64,000 nt of DNA from Rhizobium lusitanum (GTDB taxonomy: Bacteria; Pseudomonadota; Alphaproteobacteria; Rhizobiales; Rhizobiaceae). The position numbers were made by a program, and so were the translations under genes. How positions within the stretch are numbered: position 1 is the first letter of the stretch; every line of letters begins with the position of its first letter. Below, piece after piece: positions 1-8,201 of the stretch. The notes below the pieces were generated by a model, which worked only from the letters and a program-made list of their open reading frames with translations, was not told the origin of the DNA and ran no database searches. Location of the stretch: positions 1,364,001-1,428,000 of the forward strand of contig NZ_CP050307.1 in NCBI RefSeq assembly GCF_014189535.1. The letters run 5' to 3'.

Positions 1-2
1 AC

Positions 3-281
3 CCGCGCCACCTGATGGTCGGGCTGGAGATCCAGGCCAATGAAGCGGTCGGCCACGGCGACTGCGTCCATATCGGCCGCGCGCAGGTTGGCGTCGTCAC
101 CAGCGCCACGCGCTCACCGATCCTTGGCAAGACGATCGCGCTCGCCCGCATCGACGTTCAGCATGCGGGTGTCGGTACGAAGGTCGAGATCGGCAAGCTC
201 GATGGCCACCAGAAGCGTCTACCGGCCACCATCGTGCCGCTATCGCACTACGATCCGCAAAAGACGCGGCCACGTTCGTAA
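3..281 (+). CDS. GcvT-family protein, C-terminal end (candidate TMAO demethylase)
   Basis: The reading frame is open from the first bases, so only the last ~93 residues of a longer gene are present. They match the C-terminal barrel of the GcvT/aminomethyltransferase fold: a GDCVHIGRAQVGVVTSATRSP stretch, then KLDGHQKRLPA and a YDPQKTRPRS end. Families with this tail bind tetrahydrofolate and transfer methyl or methylene groups. The gene converges on the methylated-amine island that starts at 1003, and TMAO demethylase (Tdm) has a GcvT-type C-terminus and is the one step missing from that island, so Tdm is a reasonable guess. DmdA-like or other aminomethyltransferases end the same way. The family is clear; the tdm assignment is inference. 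Confidence 0.6.
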   Translation, partial: PRHLMVGLEIQANEAVGHGDCVHIGRAQVGVVTSATRSPILGKTIALARIDVQHAGVGTKVEIGKLDGHQKRLPATIVPLSHYDPQKTRPRS

Positions 282-289
282 GTAATTAC

Positions 290-898
290 TTACTCCGTCT
301 TGCGCTGCGCATTCGAGATCGCGCGCGCCGCCTCTTCCGAGGAGTTGGCGAGCGTGCGCATTTCCGCCGCAAGCACCGCAAAGCCCGATCCGGCCGTTCC
401 TGCTCTCGCCGCCTCGATGCCGGCATTGACGGCGAGCAGTTTCAGGTAGCGCAACGACTGCAATATCTCGCCGGTCTTCGATGCCGTCACCCGCATGTCG
501 GAGGTCTGTTCGTCGATGCGTTGATAGAGCGACTCGATATTGATGATGCTGCCTTCGAGATAGAGCAGTTCACCGGCCTCGCCCCAGACGCCGCCACCGG
601 TTTCCGTCACCCAGATGAAATGACCTTCGTTGTGGCGAATGCGATATTCCATCGTCCAGTCGGCGCGGCTTTCCAATGCCTTGCCGACGACCTCGTCCAT
701 AACAGGCACGTCGTCTTCACACATGATGGAGGTGAAGGTTCGTGCCCGGTTACCGATGATCTCGTCCGCCGGATAACCGAAGACGCGTTCGATGCCGTTT
801 GTCATCTCCAACATCGTATAATTTTCATCCGCGCGGCAGCGATAGAGAAAACCGTTCATGCGGCCAAGAATGCTTGTTTGGAAATCCATGACGACCAT
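290..898 (-). CDS. Soluble PAS protein with a shortened MCP signalling tip
   Basis: This 202-residue protein has a PAS domain (about residues 10-120, with FGYPADEIIGN and the closing FIWVTETGG...LYLEGSI part) followed by a short helix and a chemoreceptor hairpin tip (LLAVNAGIEAARAG ... GFAVLAAEMRTLA). There are no membrane segments, no HAMP domain and no methylation helices, so the usual long MCP coiled coil has been reduced to little more than the CheA/CheW contact region. Such a protein would be a cytoplasmic sensor that feeds, or titrates, the chemotaxis array. No good ribosome-binding site precedes either possible ATG (898 or 889), so the gene may be a 5'-truncated remnant. It is convergent with the gene at the left edge, 8 bp away. 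Confidence 0.65.
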   Translation of the reverse strand: MVVMDFQTSILGRMNGFLYRCRADENYTMLEMTNGIERVFGYPADEIIGNRARTFTSIMCEDDVPVMDEVVGKALESRADWTMEYRIRHNEGHFIWVTETGGGVWGEAGELLYLEGSIINIESLYQRIDEQTSDMRVTASKTGEILQSLRYLKLLAVNAGIEAARAGTAGSGFAVLAAEMRTLANSSEEAARAISNAQRKTE

Positions 899-948
899 GC
901 CCGAAAAAGGAGTTGCGGATCAAATTACTTCGTCTCATCTCAAACGCG

Positions 949-981
949 CCGGCAAGGGCCGCGATGAGCAGCCCTTGCCGG
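949..981 (-). terminator. Inverted repeat after tmm, probable terminator
   Basis: An 11-bp perfect inverted repeat (CCGGCAAGGGC / GCCCTTGCCGG) with an 11-nt loop lies between the tmm stop codon and the PAS gene. Read on the minus strand the stem is followed by GCGCGTTTG, a poor T-tract, so termination would be partial or Rho-assisted. It marks the end of the long leftward methylamine gene set. Confidence 0.55.
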
Positions 982-1002
982 TTACGCAACGCTTGAAAAG
1001 CA

Positions 1003-2340
1003 TCAATTGCGCAGATATTCCTCCATGGAATCGTCAAGCGCCTCGACCCAGGGCGTATGATGCGTCGGCGACATGTTGCCGGTCATCAGAGAGCGATAGG
1101 CATGGTCGCGGAAACCCATGACGTTCTCCGCCTTGTGATGCTCCCATTCCATGAAGGTCTTATTCGTGCCCTCGATGTCGAAGCTCGGATAGTCGGTCTC
1201 GGCGAGCAGCTCCTTCACGTAGTCGCCCTGATACCAGATCATCTGTTCGGCATCCTCGAGCGCCTCCTCGCGGGCACGCCACATATCGAAATTGGCCTTC
1301 AGCTCCTCTTCCGAGGGGAGCTTGATGCGGCCCATCATAACATCGCGTGCCCACCAGGCCTGCACGTCGAACATGTTGAAGGTATAGAACTGGTCCTGCA
1401 TGCCGATATAGAAAAGCTGCGGGTTCGTGTCGAAGACCACGCCCTTGTAGAGGTGATCGGCCCAGAGACGGTTTGCCGTTTTCAAGCGTAGTTCGTCGGG
1501 CAGGAAGGGGAAATGGTGCTGATATCCGGTGCACAGGATCAGCGCGTCAACATCCTTTTTCGATCCATCGATGAAGTGCGCCGTCTTGTTTTCAAGCTTG
1601 GTCAGCAGCGGCCGTTCCTCGAAATTCTCCGGCCATTTGAAGCCCATCGGCTTCGAGCGGTAGCTTGTTGTCACCGATTTCGCGCCGTACTTCCAGCATT
1701 GCGAGCCGATATCCTCGGCTGAATAGCTGCGGCCGACGATCAGCACGTTCTTGTCCTTGAATTCCAGCGCATCGCGGAAGTCATGGGCATGTAGCACACG
1801 GCCGTTGAAGGTCTTCACGCCCTCGAAATAGGGCACGTTCGGCGTCGAGAAGTGGCCGTTGGCGACGACGACATAGTCGAATTCCTCGTCGTACATCCGG
1901 TCTTCGACACGATCATGCGCCGTCACCGTGAACTTCTTCGTCTCCTCGTCGAAGCGCACCATGCGCACCGGCGTGCTGAAGCGCACCCATTTGCGGACAT
2001 CGGCCTTCTCGACACGGCCCTTGATATAGTCCCAGAGGACGGCGCGCGGCGGATAGGAGGCGATCGGCTTTCCGAAATGCTCCTCGAACGTATAGTCGGC
2101 AAATTCCAGGCATTCCTTCGGGCCGTTCGACCAGAGATAGCGGTACATGCTGCCGTGAACCGGCTCGCCATGTTCGTCGAGGCCAGTACGCCAGGTATAG
2201 TTCCAAAGCCCGCCCCAATCGGACTGCTTTTCGTAGCAGACGACCTCCGGGATCGTGGCGCCCTTCTGGGCCGCCGACTGGAAGGCCCGCAACTGGGCCA
2301 AGCCGGAAGGACCGGCGCCGATGACGGCAACTCTTGTCAT
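1003..2340 (-). CDS. tmm: Trimethylamine monooxygenase (bacterial FMO)
   Basis: The 445-residue protein oxidises trimethylamine to trimethylamine N-oxide using FAD, NADPH and O2. It carries the N-terminal FAD motif GAGPSG (residues 8-13), the flavin-monooxygenase signature FxGxxxHxxxF (F178 to F188, [11 protein letters not shown]), and a second nucleotide-binding segment VGRSYSAED (about 202-210). Length and wording ([37 protein letters not shown]) agree with characterised Tmm from Methylocella and roseobacters rather than with Baeyer-Villiger enzymes. It is the last gene of the leftward set, 66 bp after dmmC, with GGGGAAT just before the ATG. Its neighbours cover every later step of trimethylamine breakdown, which supports the substrate. 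Confidence 0.93.
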   Translation of the reverse strand: MTRVAVIGAGPSGLAQLRAFQSAAQKGATIPEVVCYEKQSDWGGLWNYTWRTGLDEHGEPVHGSMYRYLWSNGPKECLEFADYTFEEHFGKPIASYPPRAVLWDYIKGRVEKADVRKWVRFSTPVRMVRFDEETKKFTVTAHDRVEDRMYDEEFDYVVVANGHFSTPNVPYFEGVKTFNGRVLHAHDFRDALEFKDKNVLIVGRSYSAEDIGSQCWKYGAKSVTTSYRSKPMGFKWPENFEERPLLTKLENKTAHFIDGSKKDVDALILCTGYQHHFPFLPDELRLKTANRLWADHLYKGVVFDTNPQLFYIGMQDQFYTFNMFDVQAWWARDVMMGRIKLPSEEELKANFDMWRAREEALEDAEQMIWYQGDYVKELLAETDYPSFDIEGTNKTFMEWEHHKAENVMGFRDHAYRSLMTGNMSPTHHTPWVEALDDSMEEYLRN

Positions 2341-2406
2341 GAAACATTCCCCTTTCGATAGTATCGAATTTTTATTGCATGCGGTCGTTTGGCGTAGCGC
2401 TCGGCG

Positions 2407-3447
2407 TCAATCCGGGAAGGTGCCGGCGCTGGTCGGCGCGCCGTCGTCATATTTCGAAAGCCAGTCGATCGTCATCTCACGGAACCGCGTCAGGCCCTTG
2501 TAGTCGATGAGTTCCGGCGGCAGCGTGCGCAGCACGCGCGGGAAGCGACGCGCCCATTTCGGCACGGTCACCAGCTCGTCCATGTTCATCAGATAGCAAC
2601 GGATGACGAAGAGAATGGCATTCGAGCGCGGCAGGCGCCAGAGGCTCTGCAATTCGACGCGCAGATGCACCTTCTCGCCGATATTCTGCGGTGTCACCGT
2701 CAGGCGATCCGGACCCCATTTCGGATAGTTCTCCGGGCTGGTGTCAAGGCGGGGATTGATCGTCATCGTCCAGTTGAAGCGGCGCGTCGGCTTGCCCTGC
2801 TGCAGGTTCAACAGAAATTTCAGCGCACGGTCGAAGACGCCGATCTGGTGAGCGAGCGGCACGGGACCATGCCATTCCATGAAATTCATGCCGATGTCGA
2901 AATCGAGCGACCAGTCGGCCTGGGTCGTGACCATACCGGCATCCATCCAGAGATTGTTGTCGCGCTGGTCGACGATGCAGAAATCACCCTGGGCCTGGCG
3001 GGTGATGTATTCGAAGGGCTCATAGGGCAGCGTCGATGCGTCGCCGAAAATGAACGTGTCGTCGATGCCGAGCGGCCGGTTGATCCAGCGCCATTGATCG
3101 CCGTTTTTGATCAGCGTGAAATGCTCGGGGTAGCCGGCGGCCTGCTCCTCCATCAGGAGTTCCAGCGTATCCCATTGCGCCGACATCATGTGCGGCAGCG
3201 CCTGGTAGCGTAGCGGGTCTTCCTTCAGGACCAGGGCCCGGTCGTGCATCTCGGCGACATAGTGCTCGTCGACGTCGATCAGGCTTTCATAGATCGTGCC
3301 GGCCTGCCCCTTCACATGCGGTTCCATGTTGACGGAATACATGTACTCGTCGCGATCGAACGGGAACGGAAAGCGGCGGATGTTCTCCGGACTGTTGCGA
3401 TAGCTGAAATCGTCCCGGAACGTTTCCTGCTTGAAGGCGATTGCCAT
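2407..3447 (-). CDS. dmmC: Dimethylamine monooxygenase, heme-dependent N-demethylase subunit (DUF3445)
   Basis: This 346-residue protein belongs to the heme-dependent oxidative N-demethylase family (formerly DUF3445), the catalytic component of dimethylamine monooxygenase, which turns dimethylamine into methylamine and formaldehyde. Family features include the FPFDRDEYMYSVNMEP start, the GDFCIVDQRD region and the C-terminal RREVLRTLP-like RFPRVLRTLPPELIDYKG. The start was set at 3447 because AGGAGAAC lies 4 nt upstream; the open frame runs 57 codons further but in non-homologous low-complexity sequence. It follows dmmB by 29 bp. The letter C is assigned from the gene order dmmD-A-B-C known in Ruegeria; the subunit letters are less certain than the function. 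Confidence 0.85.
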   Translation of the reverse strand: MAIAFKQETFRDDFSYRNSPENIRRFPFPFDRDEYMYSVNMEPHVKGQAGTIYESLIDVDEHYVAEMHDRALVLKEDPLRYQALPHMMSAQWDTLELLMEEQAAGYPEHFTLIKNGDQWRWINRPLGIDDTFIFGDASTLPYEPFEYITRQAQGDFCIVDQRDNNLWMDAGMVTTQADWSLDFDIGMNFMEWHGPVPLAHQIGVFDRALKFLLNLQQGKPTRRFNWTMTINPRLDTSPENYPKWGPDRLTVTPQNIGEKVHLRVELQSLWRLPRSNAILFVIRCYLMNMDELVTVPKWARRFPRVLRTLPPELIDYKGLTRFREMTIDWLSKYDDGAPTSAGTFPD

Positions 3448-3476
3448 GTCCGTTCTCCTGGGTATCGGTTCGGTGC

Positions 3477-4442
3477 CTAGAGGTCGAGATGCAGCGTATT
3501 TCCCTCGAAGCGGGAGACACAGATCATCACCTTGCGGCCGGAAGCTTTTTCTTCGTCGGTCAGATAGACGTCGTGGTGCAGAATCTTGCCTTCGCAGACG
3601 GCAACCGCCGTCTCGCACTGTCCGCAGGCGCCGCCGCGACAGAGGAAAGGCGCGTCAACGCCAGCTGCCTCGACCGCTTCCAATATGCTCTCGTGATGGC
3701 CGACATGCACGGTCTTGCCCGAGCGCGTCAGCTCGATCGAGAAAGGCTTGCCAGGCTGCGAGGAGAGGAAGCGCTCGGAATGAAGGTTCTGCTCCGGCCA
3801 GCCTGCTTCAAGCCCTGCCTTCAGCACCCCGTCGATCATGCCCGAGGGGCCGCAGACATAGAGATGCGTGCCGAGCGGCTGACTATCGAGGAGACGGGCG
3901 AGCGGAATGTAGTTCTTTTCCGCGTCGCAATAGATCTTCACCCGATGCGAGCCGTAGCGCGCGACGAGATCCTTGCAGTAGGCGCCGCGATCGAGCGAGC
4001 GCACCGCATAATGTAGCTCGAAATTGGCACCCTCGCGGGAAAACTGCTCCATCATCGCAATGAAGGGCGTGATGCCGATGCCGCCGGCGATCAACAGATG
4101 CTTGCGGCCGCGCCAGTCCGGCTGGAAGAGATTGACCGGATAGCTGACCTTCAGCTCGTCGCCTTCGCTCACCTTCTCATGCATGAAGGTCGAGCCGCCG
4201 CGCGAATCCTCGACATGCAGCACGCTGATCTCATAGGCCGAACAATCATGCGGCGGCGACATCAGCGAATAGGCGTTGCGCCTGATATGACCGCCATCGT
4301 TCATCGAGACTATGACATGGGCGCCGCCGGAAAAATAGGGCATCGGCTTGCCGTCGAGGCGTTCGAAGCGGAACCGCTTGATGCGGTGGGCGATCGGCGT
4401 CACCTTCGCCACGCGGACGGGAATTTCAGTACCACCGCTCAC
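3477..4442 (-). CDS. dmmB: Dimethylamine monooxygenase reductase subunit
   Basis: A 321-residue phthalate-dioxygenase-reductase-type electron transfer protein. The N-terminal half is a ferredoxin-NADP reductase fold (FSGGAHVIV flavin site, IAGGIGITPFIAM nicotinamide site, YVCGPSGMI), and the C-terminal ~85 residues form a plant-type 2Fe-2S ferredoxin with CRGGACGQC and a distal cysteine in VMICVSR. It would pass electrons from NAD(P)H to the heme subunit encoded next. The GTG start at 4442 overlaps the stop of dmmA as GTGA, with GGAGGAG upstream, a sign of translational coupling. Notably it lacks the cysteine spacing of aromatic-ring dioxygenase reductases with an N-terminal ferredoxin. Confidence 0.88.
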   Translation of the reverse strand: MSGGTEIPVRVAKVTPIAHRIKRFRFERLDGKPMPYFSGGAHVIVSMNDGGHIRRNAYSLMSPPHDCSAYEISVLHVEDSRGGSTFMHEKVSEGDELKVSYPVNLFQPDWRGRKHLLIAGGIGITPFIAMMEQFSREGANFELHYAVRSLDRGAYCKDLVARYGSHRVKIYCDAEKNYIPLARLLDSQPLGTHLYVCGPSGMIDGVLKAGLEAGWPEQNLHSERFLSSQPGKPFSIELTRSGKTVHVGHHESILEAVEAAGVDAPFLCRGGACGQCETAVAVCEGKILHHDVYLTDEEKASGRKVMICVSRFEGNTLHLDL

Positions 4443-5044
4443 AGGAACAACTCCTCCGGATCAGGCCCGCTGCCCGGTTCTTCCGCATCGATGTTGACGC
4501 CCTGGAAGGCGCCGAGGCGACGCGAATAGTGATCGCGCACCAGAAGCGGAAGGCCGCAATGGCCGCAGGCAAAGGGGCTATGAGTGACATCCTCGGTGAT
4601 GCCCTTGCAATGGACGCACTGCACGCGGCGCGCCAGCGAGCCACGATGCTCCGTGATAACAGAGGCATGATCCATGCCGTAATCGAGCGCCACCATCATC
4701 GCCTGGCCGATGAACCCTTCCGTGCCGGCGATATAAAGCCGCGTGCCCATATGGGCGGTCGCAAGCGACCCTTTCAGGCGGAAAAGTAGCGTCGCGATGG
4801 TTGGCGCCGTGAAGAACATGTCGGAGCCGAGCCGGCGCAGGGTCTCGTCATGACCCTTGCCCTGCGAGCCGCGAGCGACATAGAGGATCTCGCTGCGCGA
4901 CAGGACAGTATCGTCAAGTGCGGATTGCTGGTCGAGGAGGGCATTGGGCCCCTCGCCTTCAAGCGCGAAGATGTGCCGCCGGGCCTGCGGCTGGATGGAG
5001 AGGCCCTTGTAGACCGGTCGGCTCTTGATGCCTTCGACGAGCAT
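4439..5044 (-). CDS. dmmA: Dimethylamine monooxygenase small subunit, DmmA-like
   Basis: The 201-residue protein has an N-terminal alpha/beta part and a C-terminal zinc-ribbon-like region with two Cys-x2-Cys pairs (CVHC and CGHC, about residues 142-163). It is found between the GcvT-like gene and the reductase gene of dimethylamine monooxygenase operons and is one of the subunits required for activity. The overlap with dmmB (GTGA) indicates coupled translation. The sequence shows no flavin or NAD(P) motif, so a structural or electron-relay role (metal bound by the four cysteines) is the simplest reading. Assignment rests on operon position plus the CxxC pairs. Confidence 0.75.
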   Translation of the reverse strand: MLVEGIKSRPVYKGLSIQPQARRHIFALEGEGPNALLDQQSALDDTVLSRSEILYVARGSQGKGHDETLRRLGSDMFFTAPTIATLLFRLKGSLATAHMGTRLYIAGTEGFIGQAMMVALDYGMDHASVITEHRGSLARRVQCVHCKGITEDVTHSPFACGHCGLPLLVRDHYSRRLGAFQGVNIDAEEPGSGPDPEELFL

Positions 5045-5056
5045 AGGCGCGCCTCC

Positions 5057-6190
5057 TCAACCCACGGCCGTCCTCTTCTTCTTTTCCGGATCGTCGAAGG
5101 GCAGCGTGTGGGCAATCGCGCTCGCTGTGAGCGTTTTGCCGCGCACCTCCAACTTGGTGCCCTGCACGGCCTTATCGACGTCGAGGCGGGCTATCGCCAT
5201 AGATTTTTTCGTCAGCGCAGAATAGCACGGGCAGGTGATGACGCCGACTTTTTTGCCATCGGCAAAGACCTCGTCGCCGAGATCGGCCGGGCCGTCGGCA
5301 TCGATCAACATACCGAAGATCTTGAAGCGCTCCTTGCCCTTGAGACGAGCATGTTCCTCGGCACCTCGGAAACCGGTCTTGCCGGGGCTGACGGTGAAAT
5401 CGAGCCCGAGCTCCCAGAGACTGTCGCCGGGCGGCTGGTCAGCGAAGGGATACATCTGCGAATTGTCGTAAGGGTAGAAGAGCAGGTAGCTTTCGACGCG
5501 AAGCATGTCGAGAACACTGAAGCAGCAGGGAATAATCCCCATCTCTTTGCCTTCGGCGACGATACGGTCCCAAACCATCGGGGCATCCTGACCGCGCACG
5601 AAAATCTCGTAGCCGCGCTCGCCGGTATAGCCGGTGCGCGAGATCATCACCGGCGCGCCGAACAGCGTCGTTTGCATGTGGTGGAAATATTTGAGATCGC
5701 GGATGCCGGGCACATATTTGGCGAGATAATCGACCGCAACCGGCCCCTGCAGCGACAGATCATGGAGGTCGTCATCAAAAAGGACAGCGCAGTTGCGGCC
5801 GGCCGCCTGCTTGACGATTTCCTCGTGACCGGAGCCGGAGCCGTGAACCAGCATCCAGGAATTCGGGCCGGTGCGGTAGACGATGCAGTCGTCGGTGAAA
5901 TAACCACGATCGTTCAGCATCGCGGCATAGACCGAGCGGCCGGGATAGATCTTCGACATGTCGCGGGTAGTGATAGCGTCGAGGACGGCGATCGCATGCG
6001 GGCCGACCAGATGTACCTTCTTCAGGCCGGAAACATCCATGATGCCGGCCTTGGTCCGGATCGCGACATGCTCATCCGACATGTCCTTCTCGTAGGTCCA
6101 GGCGGTTCCCATGCCGCTCCAGTCCTCTAGTTTCGATCCCAAAGCGCGATGCCGGTCCGCCAAGGCGGAGAAACGCCATGATAGTGCCAT
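5057..6190 (-). CDS. dmmD: GcvT-like tetrahydrofolate-binding protein DmmD
   Basis: A 377-residue single-domain GcvT/aminomethyltransferase homologue: the SDEHVAIRTKAGIMDVSGLKKVHLVG start, DDCIVYRTG, LSLQGP, the RTGYTGERGYEIFV folate-site motif and a C-terminal barrel are all present. In Ruegeria a gene of this place (dmmD) is needed for growth on methylated amines although it is not required for the monooxygenase reaction itself, so it probably captures formaldehyde on tetrahydrofolate. It lies 12 bp before dmmA and 113 bp after folD, which is fitting because FolD would process the methylene-THF made here. The substrate is inferred from context. Confidence 0.8.
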   Translation of the reverse strand: MALSWRFSALADRHRALGSKLEDWSGMGTAWTYEKDMSDEHVAIRTKAGIMDVSGLKKVHLVGPHAIAVLDAITTRDMSKIYPGRSVYAAMLNDRGYFTDDCIVYRTGPNSWMLVHGSGSGHEEIVKQAAGRNCAVLFDDDLHDLSLQGPVAVDYLAKYVPGIRDLKYFHHMQTTLFGAPVMISRTGYTGERGYEIFVRGQDAPMVWDRIVAEGKEMGIIPCCFSVLDMLRVESYLLFYPYDNSQMYPFADQPPGDSLWELGLDFTVSPGKTGFRGAEEHARLKGKERFKIFGMLIDADGPADLGDEVFADGKKVGVITCPCYSALTKKSMAIARLDVDKAVQGTKLEVRGKTLTASAIAHTLPFDDPEKKKRTAVG

Positions 6191-6303
6191 TTCGTTCCCT
6201 CATTTTCTTCTATGGAATATTTATTTCCTGACTATATTCGTCTTTCGCGCCGTGGCAAGCCGATCCTCAAGTTTTTTGTCGGCCTATGCGGCAACATTCG
6301 CAG

Positions 6304-7218
6304 TCAGAACTTCGGCGCCGTCTTACCCGCGGCACGATGAGCGGCGATGACGGTATTGGCCATCAGCATGGCGATGGTCATCGGCCCAACACCGCCGGGA
6401 ACCGGCGTGATCACAGCGGCAACATCGGAGGCTTCAGTAAAGGCGACATCACCGACCAGCCTCGTCTTGCCCTCGCCGCGCTCAGGTGCCGCAATCCGGT
6501 TGATGCCGACGTCGATGACAGTGGCGCCCGGCTTGATCCAGTCGGCCTTCACCATCTGCGGCTGACCAACGGCCGCCACTAGAATATCGGCCGTGCGAGC
6601 AACGGTTGGTAGATCCTTGGTGCGCGAATGCGCCACCGTTACCGTCGCATTGGCATTCAGCAGCAATTGCGCCATCGGCTTGCCGAACAGGTTGGAGCGG
6701 CCGATCACAACGGCATTCAGCCCCGACAGGTCCTCGCCGTGGACGCGGCGCACCAGAAGCATAGCGCCAGCCGGCGTGCAGGAGATCAATCCCGTTGCCA
6801 GATCGCCAGTGGCAAGCTTGCCGGCATTGACCACATGCAGACCATCGACATCCTTCTCCGGCCGGATCGACTGGATGATCGGCTCCGAATTCAGGTGTTT
6901 GGGCAGCGGAAGCTGCACCAGGATGCCGTGGATCGAGGCGTCTTCATTCAGCGACTGCACCAGCTTTGCCAGCTCTTCCTGCGTCGTCTCAGCCGGCAGC
7001 GTGTGCTGGATGGACGTGAAGCCGCACTCCTTGGCCATCCTGCTCTTCGAGGTCACATAGCTGTGGCTGGCCGGATCATCACCGACAATCACCACCGCAA
7101 GGCCGGCCTTCGCGCCCGTCTCCGTCTCCAGCGCAGACGTTGCCGTCTTCACCGCCTCGATCACCGAAGCCGCCACCTGCTTGCCGTCGATCACGGTTGC
7201 CCCAGTCATCGCAGCCAT
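6304..7218 (-). CDS. folD: Methylene-THF dehydrogenase / methenyl-THF cyclohydrolase
   Basis: A 304-residue FolD. Visible family motifs are [14 protein letters not shown] with the catalytic lysine, [17 protein letters not shown], and the NADP site [15 protein letters not shown], ending with [15 protein letters not shown]. It oxidises methylene-THF to 10-formyl-THF. It follows purU by 3 bp and precedes dmmD, so this copy is probably dedicated to C1 units released from methylated amines rather than being the housekeeping copy. Together with PurU it forms a route from methylene-THF to formate. Confidence 0.95.
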   Translation of the reverse strand: MAAMTGATVIDGKQVAASVIEAVKTATSALETETGAKAGLAVVIVGDDPASHSYVTSKSRMAKECGFTSIQHTLPAETTQEELAKLVQSLNEDASIHGILVQLPLPKHLNSEPIIQSIRPEKDVDGLHVVNAGKLATGDLATGLISCTPAGAMLLVRRVHGEDLSGLNAVVIGRSNLFGKPMAQLLLNANATVTVAHSRTKDLPTVARTADILVAAVGQPQMVKADWIKPGATVIDVGINRIAAPERGEGKTRLVGDVAFTEASDVAAVITPVPGGVGPMTIAMLMANTVIAAHRAAGKTAPKF

Positions 7219-7221
7219 GGC

Positions 7222-8106
7222 TTACCCCATCCTCTCGGATGCATAGCTTCCCGGGCTTGCCGGGAAGACGATGGTGCGGTTGCCGTTGAGGAAGGTGCGG
7301 TAATGGATATGCGCATGGATGGCGCGCGCCAGCACCTGGCTCTCCACATCCCGGCCGATCGAGACGTAATCGTCCGCCGACTGCGCATGCGTGATGCGCG
7401 CCGTGTCCTGCTCGATGATCGGGCCTTCGTCCAGATCCGCCGTTACATAATGCGCCGTCGCCCCAATCAGCTTCACACCGCGCTCATAGGCCTGCTTGTA
7501 GGGATTGGCGCCCTTGAAGGACGGCAGGAAGGAATGGTGGATGTTGATGATCCGCCCGGACATCTTTTGGCACATCGAGTCAGACAGGATCTGCATGTAG
7601 CGGGCCAGCACGATCAGCTCCGTGCCGGTCTGTTCGACCACATCCATGATGCGGGCTTCCGCCTGCGGCTTGTTGGCCTTGGTCACCGGAATATGGTGGA
7701 AGGGGATGTCGTGGTTGACCACCACCTTCTGGTATTCAAAGTGATTGGAGACGACACCGACGATGTCGATCGGCAGCGCCCCGATCTTCCAGCGGTAAAG
7801 CAGGTCGTTGAGACAATGACCGAAGCGCGAAACCATCAGCAGCACCTTCATGCGCTTCTGGGTATCGTGGATCTCGGCCTCCATCTCGAATTTCTGAGCG
7901 ATCGGCTTGAAGCCCTCAACCAGCGCCTCCTGGCCGATGCCCTCTTCGGACACAAAACTGACGCGCATGAAGAACTTGCCGGTATCGAGATCGTCGAACT
8001 GAGAACTATCGACGATGTTGCAGCCCTGGTCCGCCAGATAATTGGCAATCGCAGCTACAATCCCCCGCGTCGAGTGGCACGATACCGTCAATACATAGTT
8101 CGTCAT
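7222..8106 (-). CDS. purU: Formyltetrahydrofolate deformylase
   Basis: A 294-residue PurU: an N-terminal ACT domain (TNYVLTVSCHSTRGIVAAIANYLADQGCNI) and a C-terminal formyl-transferase-like hydrolase domain with the catalytic NIHHSFLPSFKGANPY and the DEGPIIEQD segments. It releases formate from 10-formyl-THF. The start at 8106 is preferred over an in-frame ATG 27 bp upstream because GGAAGAG precedes it and the ACT domain begins directly. It sits 95 bp after gmaS and 3 bp before folD, so formate release is linked to methylated-amine oxidation here. Confidence 0.94.
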   Translation of the reverse strand: MTNYVLTVSCHSTRGIVAAIANYLADQGCNIVDSSQFDDLDTGKFFMRVSFVSEEGIGQEALVEGFKPIAQKFEMEAEIHDTQKRMKVLLMVSRFGHCLNDLLYRWKIGALPIDIVGVVSNHFEYQKVVVNHDIPFHHIPVTKANKPQAEARIMDVVEQTGTELIVLARYMQILSDSMCQKMSGRIINIHHSFLPSFKGANPYKQAYERGVKLIGATAHYVTADLDEGPIIEQDTARITHAQSADDYVSIGRDVESQVLARAIHAHIHYRTFLNGNRTIVFPASPGSYASERMG

Positions 8107-8201
8107 GTCTCTTCCCTCGCAGTCCGGGATCACATATCCGCCTCAGGCCGGAGTTTCAGGCTCCGGCCCAGGCGCTCATCCGTTGGAATGAAATGCTACG
8201 C

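Noticed and set aside
4850..6130. 426-codon plus-strand frame
   Set aside because: Antisense to dmmD and dmmA; product has no family character.
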